Of a DNA stretch of 64,000 bases, positions 24,775 to 33,700 are shown piece by piece. Within the stretch, counting starts at the first letter, position 1. Each line of letters opens with the position of its first letter. This DNA comes from Mycobacterium sp. JS623. Its GTDB lineage: Bacteria > Actinomycetota > Actinomycetes > Mycobacteriales > Mycobacteriaceae. Under the pieces are notes generated by a model, which saw nothing but the letters and a program-made list of their open reading frames with translations, was not told where the DNA came from and searched no databases. The position numbers were made by a program, and so were the translations under genes. Where the stretch lies: the NCBI RefSeq assembly GCF_000328565.1, contig NC_019966.1, positions 3,348,001 through 3,412,000 on the forward strand. The letters run 5' to 3'.

Positions 24775-27700
24775 GTGACTACGCTTCAAACGGTGGAGCT
24801 GGGGGTTTTGGGGACTCTGCAGGTCCGGCAGTATGGCCTGCCGGTCGCCATTCCCGGCGCCAAGCCCCGCGCCATTCTGACGATGCTCGGACTGCACGGC
24901 GGCGGGGTCGTCTCGGCGGACACACTCGTTGAGCTGCTGTGGGGCGATGATCCGCCACGCACCGCGGCCAAAGCACTGCAAACCCACATCTCCTCGCTGC
25001 GGCGCACCCTTGGTGACGGCTGTGTGTTGACCGAGGGCGCCGGCTGGGTCCTCAACACCACCGAGACTGATGCCACGCGTTACAAGCTGGCCGCTCGGCT
25101 GGGTCGCGACGCGGTCGCCGCTGGAGACCCGAGTCAAGCGATCGCCCGCTTCGACGAGGCGCTGGCTCTCTGGCGCGGTATCCCCGAATTGCCCGATGGC
25201 CCGCGCGGTGTATCCGAGAAAACACGATGGATCGAGGGGCACGCGGCCCTCGTCGAAGACAGGGCCGATGCACTGCTTGCGACCGGCCGTGCAGCAGAGA
25301 TCATCGGCGAACTCGAAGCTGCCGTGGCAGACGCGCCGCTTCGTGAAAGGCGTTGGGGCCAGCTGATGCTCGCTCTCTACCGCGCTGGCAGGCAGGGAGA
25401 GGCGCTTGGCGCTTACCAACGCGCACGATCCCTGCTGGCCGACGAGCTGGGCGTCGACCCCGGACCGGAGTTGCGTCGGCTCGAGGCCGCCATCATCACA
25501 CAGGACGCCGCATTGGAAGTCCCTGCGTCACAGCAGCTCTCCGCGGTGACCCGGGCGGTGACCTTCCTACTCACCGACATCGAGGGTTCGACCGCCGCAT
25601 GGGAGGCGGACGCCGACGCGATGGCGGCCGCACTCGCGAGACACGACGAGATCGTCGAGCAGGTTGTCACATCGCGCGGCGGACGGCTCATCAAGACGCG
25701 TGGTGAGGGTGATGCGACATTCTCCGTGTTTGATCGGCCGTCGGCCGCGGCTGGGGCGGCGATCGAGCTGCAGGAAGCGATCTTTCACGAGCCGTGGGTA
25801 TTGGCAGAGCCGATGCGCATCCGCGTAGCGCTGCACACCGGCGAGGTCGAGCTGCGGGACGGCGACTACTTCGGCCGGGCGGTCAACCGGGCCGCCCGAC
25901 TGCGGTCGCTGGCAGCCGGGGGCCAAATCCTATGTTCAGGTGCTACAGCCGAACTCGTCATCGACTCGCTTCGAGACGACGTCGTGCTGGCCGACCTCGG
26001 GACGCGTCAGCTCAAGAACCTTGCCCGCCCCGAACACGTCTACGAACTTCGGTTGGATGCCAGTGACGAATCCCGTGCCCCCGCAACGGACACACCCATC
26101 GAACGACCAGCGCTGCCAGCCGTTTTGGCCGGCCCCGGGCCTTTCGTCGGGCGGGACAGCGAACTCGAGCAGCTGGTGTCGATTTGGCAGGCCACACTTG
26201 CCGCTGGCACGCGCGCGGTGATGATCGCCGGGGAGCCCGGCGTAGGAAAGACACGTCTGGCGGGTGAATGGTCCCGCCACGCCTACGACGGGGGTGCGGT
26301 CGTCCTCTACGGCCGTTGCGATGAGGACCTCGGCGCGCCGTACCAGCCGTTCGCAGAAGCCCTGCGTGCGCTCGCACCTTGTCTCGGCGCCAACCGGATT
26401 CGCGGATTGCGCGGTGTCGAAGCACTGCTTCCACTGGTGCCGGCACTAAGCGAGTTGTTACCCGATCTGGCCGCGCCGCCACACGCCGACGCGGACACCG
26501 AACGCTACGCGCTGTTCGATGCTGTCGTCGCACTGCTGGGCGTTGCCTCAGACATCGCACCGGTCGTGCTCGTCCTCGATGACCTCCATTGGGCGGCCAA
26601 GCCCACGCTTTTGCTGTTACGACATCTCCTTCGCTTCGGCGAGCACGCCCGCGTACAGATCGTCGGCACGTATCGCAGTACCGATCTCGACCGCTCCCAC
26701 CCGCTCGCGGCCATGCTCGCCGACCTTCACCGCGACGGCTCCGATAATCGCCTTCAGTTGCGCGGTCTAGGCGAGGACGACGTGAGTGCCTACGTTGCCG
26801 AAGCCGGCTACGACGACCAGGAGCTGGCCCGGGCGTTGGCGACGGTCACCGGCGGAAATCCGTTCTTCCTCATCGAGGCGCTGCGCCATGTGGACGAAAG
26901 TGGCGGCCGTTGGGACCCGAGCACTTTGCCGCAAGGGGTTCGAGAAGCTATAAGCCGCAGACTTTCTCGGTTGCCGGAGGAGACCAACAAGGCCCTGGCC
27001 GCTGCCGCGGTGGTGGGCAGCCGGTTTGCGCTCGATCTGGTCGAGCGGGTGGTCGGCAACGACCTCGTCGACGCTTTCGACGGAGCGTCCAAAGCCGGCA
27101 TCGTCATTGAAGAATCCGGCGGCCGTTACCGTTTCAACCACGCCATCGTCCGCCAGTCGCTGCTCGCCGAACTGGCGTCGGTGCGCCGCATGCGATTACA
27201 CCAGCGCATCGCGGCGACGCTCGAAGCCGAGTCCGGTGCCGAAGACGAACGACTGGCCGAATTGGCGTATCACTACTTCGAATGTGCATGGGCAGGAAAC
27301 GCGCCGAAGGCGGTCGAGTACTGCAGGCGTGCAGCAGAGCAGGCGATGGCCCGCCTCGCCTACGAAGGCGCGGCCGACCTGTACGACCGGGCGCTGCACG
27401 CGCTCGAGGAGCTCGATGACGAGCTGCCCGACCGCGCCGACCAACAGGCCGAACTGCTGGTGGCGCGGTGTGAGGCGCTACTAGCCGCGGGTGACGTCGC
27501 GTCGGCGGCAGGCGCGGTGTCGCAACTGCAAGAAGCAGCAGGCGATTCCGCCAGGCTCGCGGCCTGGGGCACGTGTTTCGACGGTCAGCTCTCGATGCTC
27601 ACCCACCCCGAGCGCTTGGACGAGGTCGAATCCGCGCTTGCCGTCGCCGCCGAGGAGCTGGCCATACTCGACGATGCGGCGGGGGAGGCCAAGGCGCACA

Positions 27701-30700
27701 CCGTTCGCGCCGGATGTCTGGCACGCCTCGGTCGCATCGGCGACTGCGAAATGGCGCTGGACCACGCGCTGACCGCGGCGCGGCGCGCACGTGACCACCG
27801 ACGGGTGAACGCGGTGCTAGCGGGAGCGCCACTCGCGGCGTTATGGGGTCCAAACCCGGTGCCGCGCGCGGGCGGACGGTGTCTCGATGTGGTGCGGCTG
27901 CTTCGCATCACAACGGGGTCGGCCGTCGTCGAGGCAACGTCGACGAGATGCCAGGGCGTGCTGGACGCATTTCGAGGTCGCCCCGAGGCCGGCCGACGCC
28001 TGATCGACTCGGCCCGACGCGCGTTGAACGACCTTGGCATGCGCCACGCGTTACTCGAGGTTGAGCAGTTCGCAGGCATTGTCGAATTGGTAGCCGACGA
28101 ACCCGCGTCTGCCGAGACGCACCTACGGCAGGCCTACGACGGCTTCCGGCGCATGCGCCTCGATGCGGATACGGCCGAGACCGCCGCTTTGTTGGCACGC
28201 GCTTGCCTGGCACTAGACAGAGACGCCGATGCCGACGAATTATGCACGGAGAGTGAACGTCTGGCCGGTCATGCGCTGAAGGCATCGATGACCTGGCGGA
28301 TGGTTCGGGCACAGCTGTTGGCGCGAAACGGCGCTCACGACGCGGCCCGACAGGTGGCCGAGGAGGCTGTCGCTATTGCTGCGGGCACTGACGCTCTGGT
28401 CGACCATGGCGATGCCTGCTTGGCGCTGGCCACGGTGTTGGATATCGTCGGCGACCTCGCGGGTGCGCAAGCAGCGGCCGCGCAGGCTGCCGAGTTGTAT
28501 GAGCGGAAAGGCGCAGCGGCACTTGCCGACAAGGCACGCCGCCTTCTCAGCGGACGTGACGTTCCGGCGCTCGCTCCCACCCTCGATACCCCGGCCGTGA
28601 AGCTCGACAACCTTTGCGTCCGGGTGATGCATGAGCTGGAATCTGCCTTCGAACGCGAGGACTGGGACGAGTGCGAGAAAACCTATGCGCCCGACGTCTT
28701 CGTCGAGAGTCGGCGCAAGGTGGTCGGCTTCACGCAGACCGATCTTCGGCCAGGCGACTGGCCACGAGTTGCCAGACATCTTCGCGAAGGATGGGCGTGG
28801 CAGCGTTGGACAATCATCGCCGTCCGAGGCGAGCGCCTGGCCCTCACTCGACTCGACCTCGGCACCGATGACGCGAGCCCCGGAGCGCCGCACGAGGAGA
28901 TGCTCGTTTTATGCGGTCTCGACGAGGACGGTCGGATCGCACTGCAGGTGATGTTCGATGTCGATGACATCGACGCTGCGATGGCCGAGCTGGACGCTGC
29001 GCACGCCCGGTTCGAGGCGCAAAGTTCTCGAGCGCCTCTCGAAAACGCCGCGAGTCGCGGCATCGACCGCTATACGGCACTTTTCGCAAGTGGTCAGTGG
29101 GATGAGATTGGCACACTGCTCGCCGACAACGTCCGGATTGAAGACCGTCGGCAGGGCCTCCGCGGCGAGACCAACGGCCGTGCGGGCGCGGTCGCCGAGG
29201 CACGGGCGTTGGCCGCGCTGGGCGTAGACAGGATCACCTCAACGCCGGTGGCACTTCGCGGCGATTGTTTATGCCTCGCCTACGGGCGCGTCGAGGCCAG
29301 CGACGACCTGGCCGACGCGTTCCACTTTGAAGCGCTCATGATCGTAGAATTAGACAGCGACGGACTTTTCGTGAGCAGGACCAATTTCGACCCCGAAGAT
29401 ATCGACACCGCTATCGCCGAACTCGATGCGCGATACCTCACCGGTGAAGCGGCACCGTATCCAGGCGTCTGGCAGAGCGTGATGGATACGCTTGGCGAAG
29501 CGAATCGTCATGAGCTGGGACCCATCATGGGCGGACTCACGTACGTCGATCATCGCCGGGTTTCGTTCGGGTCTAATGACTTCGGGCGGGCGGTTGAGGA
29601 GTTGTGGGCGCTCGTGCCCGACGCCCGGTATCGGGTGACGGCAATACATGCGCTTGACGCCCACGGCACCGTTGCCAGCCTCGTCATCGAAGGCACCGAC
29701 ACTCGTGGGAATGAACTGCAGTGGCCTCGCATCGTTGCGCTTGTTCCCGACGAACAGCGGATGGAGGTGTACGACGAGGACGACCTCGACGCGGCGCTCG
29801 CCATGTTCGAACAGCTCAGCCGACCGGCGCCACGGCTGGAAAACACGGCAAGCCAAGTGACCGACCGCTTCCTAGAGCGATTCGCCGCAGGCGACTGGGA
29901 AGCCATGGCGCAGATGGTGATTAACGACATCAGCTTCGACGACCGTCGTCGGGTGGTGAACGCCGACCTGCAGATCGGACGGGATCTCTTCATCGACAAC
30001 CTTCGGGCGGCAGCCGATCTCGGCGCCACCCAAACAGCGAATGCCATAGCGACCCGTGGAGATCGCGTCATCCTCGCGCGCGCTCGATTCTCGCGCGGCG
30101 ATGGAAGCGCGGACGAGTTCGGCCTCGATTTCCTGAACATTGTCGAGGTCGATGCCGAAGAACGGATCGCGGCAACAGTGACGTTCGACCTCGATGACAT
30201 CGACGCCGCCTTTGAAGAACTCGAAACCCGCTATATCGCCGGCGAAGCCGCCGCCCATGCGCATACCTGGTCACTCATAACGGAGCAAGCCGCGGCTCTG
30301 AATCGGCGTGAAATACGGCCGCCGCCAACCGACTTCGTGAACATCGACCATCGCCGCGTGATCGCCTTCCCGCCCGGTGACCTTGTGCCGTACGTCCGCG
30401 CCACCTGGAATCAGATTCCCGACCTAAGCTTTCACATCGAGGCGGTGCATCGGCTAAGTGACCTCGGAGCCGTTTGCACGCTCGTGCTGAAAGGAACCTC
30501 ACAAGAGGGCGTCGCCGCCGAGTGGCGGATCGTCGAGATCGTTACAGTCCAAGGCAACCTGGTCAACCGCACCGAAATCTTCGACGAAACCGACCTCGAC
30601 GCTGGACTTGCGCGGTTCGGTGAACTCGACCGGCCAGCACAACGACTTGAGAACGCGGCGAGCCGAGTGGCTAACCGCTTGCGCGCCTGCTTCGAGGCGC

Positions 30701-33700
30701 GTGACTGGGACGCCATCTCCGAAATACTCGCCCGGGACATATCAACAGACGACCGTAGACGGATAGTGGGCGCAGGCATTCGAAAGGGAAGAGACGCCGA
30801 GATCGCAAGCCTGCGTGCCGCTGCTGATGTAGGTACAAATAAGGCTTCGGCGACGGTGGTGGCGACACGCGGCGAACGCCTTGCGCTCATTCGAGCCTGC
30901 TTTTCGGGAGGCGACCAGGATCCGTGGTCGTTCCACGCCGAGGTGATTGCCGTTGTGGAAACCACCGAGGACATTCGCATCGCGAGGGTCGCCATCTTCG
31001 AACCCGACGACTTCGACGCGGCCTTCGCAGAACTCGAAGCGCGATACCGTGCAGGCGAAGGGGTCGCTCACGCGCACACATGGTTGGTAGTCGTGGGCGC
31101 GCACGCCGCGCTCAACCGCCAAGAGCTACCGCCGACGACACCGGACTGGGTGAACATCGACCATCGTAGGGCGACAGCATTGCGCACCGGTGACCTGTTC
31201 GCCTATATCCGTTCCGCGTGGGACCTGATGCCGGACATTCATGGCTACATCGAGGTCGCGCACCAGTTGAACAGCCTGGGAGCGGTCGTCACTCATGTGA
31301 TTACTGGGACTTCAAAGGAGGGCGTCGCCGCGATGTGGCGGCAGATCAACGTCCTCACCGTCGACGGCGACCGGTTCAATCGCATCGAGCTGTTCGACGA
31401 GTCAGACCTCGACGCCGCGCTCGCGCGCTTCGACGAACTCGGTCGGCCGCCGCGGCGGCTTGAGAACACCGCCGCCCAGAGCACCGCGCGTATGCAGGCC
31501 AATTTCATGGCTCGCGACTGGGCCGCCCTAACCGGAATGCTGGCCGACGATTACTACGTAGACGATCGCCGGCACGTAGTCAGCGACGTGCTCCGGCAGG
31601 GGCGCGACGTCGCGCTGGCAAGCATGCGAGCGATGGCAGACGTCGGAGTCGAGTCCACGACGGTCGACGTCATAGCAACCCGCGGTGCGCGACTCGTCCT
31701 TATTCGTACCCGATGGTCTGGCCACGATCACCGGTCCGATGACTTCCATACCGAGGTGCTCGCAATCGTTGAGGTAGAGGCCAACAATCGGATGGCGGCC
31801 TGCGTCATGTTCGACCGCGACGACTTCGATGCCGCCTTCGAAGAACTCGATGCGCGATACATCGCCGGGGAAGCCGCAGCACACGCCCACACATGGTCGG
31901 TCATCGCGGATCACCATGACTTGTTCAACCGGCGCGAATTACCCCCGAACACACCAGAATTGCTCGACCATCGACCACTGGTAACGGTGGAAGCGGGTGA
32001 TCCAACCGCGGAAATCCGTGCCATGTGGAATTTCACGCCGGACCTCAAGCTATTCATCGAGGCTGTGCATCGGCTGAGTGATGTCGGAGCTGTCTTCACG
32101 CAGGTCTCGCATGGCAGCTCGCAGCGAGGCTTCGACGCCGAATGGCGAGTCGTCGAACTTGTCACGGTCGACGACGACGCGGTGGACCACGCCGAGCTCT
32201 TCGACGAGTCAGACCTCGAATCCGCGCTTGCGAGGTTCGACGAACTCAGTCAGACGTTGCCGCGGCCCGAGAACGCGGCGAGCCGCGTATGCGCGCAGTT
32301 CCGGGCGGCTTTCGCTAATCGCGACTGGAGCGCCATGGCGGAGATGCTCTCCGGCGACCTATACAACGAGGACCGCAGGGCTGTCGTGAACGCAGGTATC
32401 CGACATGGTCAAGACTCCATGATCGAAGACTTACGGGCAGCAGTCGAGATCGGGGTCACCTATTTGTCGGCTACTGAAATCGCGACCCGTGGGGAGCGCC
32501 TGGTTCTCGTTCGTGGCGACGCAATTTACGACGAGCGCCCCGGAGCGTTTCGAACCGATCTCCTACAGATTGCCGAGATCGACGCGAACGACCGGATCGC
32601 CGCTCTCGTCATGTTTGACCCCGACGACATCGACGCGGCGTTCGAGGAACTCGAAACCCGCTATCTCGCAGGCGAAGCCGCAGCCCACACTCACACATGG
32701 TCAGTCATCACGCGAGCGTACGCCGTCCTCAACCGCCATGAGATGTACCCAGCCACAGCGGACTTGGTGAGCATCGACCACCGTCGCGGGGCAATGGCGT
32801 TCCCGCCCGGTGACCTCATTGAGTACATCCACGCCTCCTGGAATCAGATTCCGGACCTGACGTTCCATATCGAGGCTGTCCATCGGCTGAGCAACCTCGG
32901 AGCGGTCTACACGCAGGTGCTGAAAGGAAGTTCACAGGAGGGCTTCGCCGCCGAGTGGCGGATTGTCGAAATTGTGGCCACCGAAGGCGAACGGATAAGC
33001 CACGCAGAGATCTTCGACGAGGTGGACCTCGATGCGGCGATCGCCCGGTTTGAGGAGCTGCAACGAGGTGCCCAACGGCTGGAAAACACAGCAAGCCACG
33101 TGTACGACCGCTGCAACGCGTACTTCGCAGCCCGCGATTGGGACGCGATGGGAGCAGTATTCGCCGACGACGTTTCGACGGACGATCGCCGCCGCGTGGT
33201 GGGCGGGACAGTCCGACAGGGTCGGGAGGCCGTAAAGGACACGACCCGAGCGATCGCCGACTTCGGGATGACGAACCTGAGGTCGACCGTTATAGCCACC
33301 CGCGGAAGTCGACTCATCCTCGCGCGTGCCCACTTCACGGGTCCCGAGGAAGGGCCTGGGGCCTTCCGCACGGACATACTTGCCGTCGTCGAGATCAACG
33401 CCGACGAGCGGATCGCGACGCACATCGTGTTCGACCCTGACGACATCGACGCCGCCTTCGCGGAACTCGAAAAGCGCTATCTTGCAGGCGAAGCCGCCGC
33501 GCACGCTCGCGTTTGGTCGGTAGTGGCGGAGGCATATGCCGCGCTAAACCGGCACCAACTCCCAGCAACGACGCCTGCCTGGCAGAACGTTGACCGGAGA
33601 CTGCTCGCAATGATTGAGGCAGGCGGTCTGACCGCATCCATCCGTGCCGGGTGGGAACTCTCGAAAGACAGCGGCATCTACATCGAAACCGTGCACAGAT

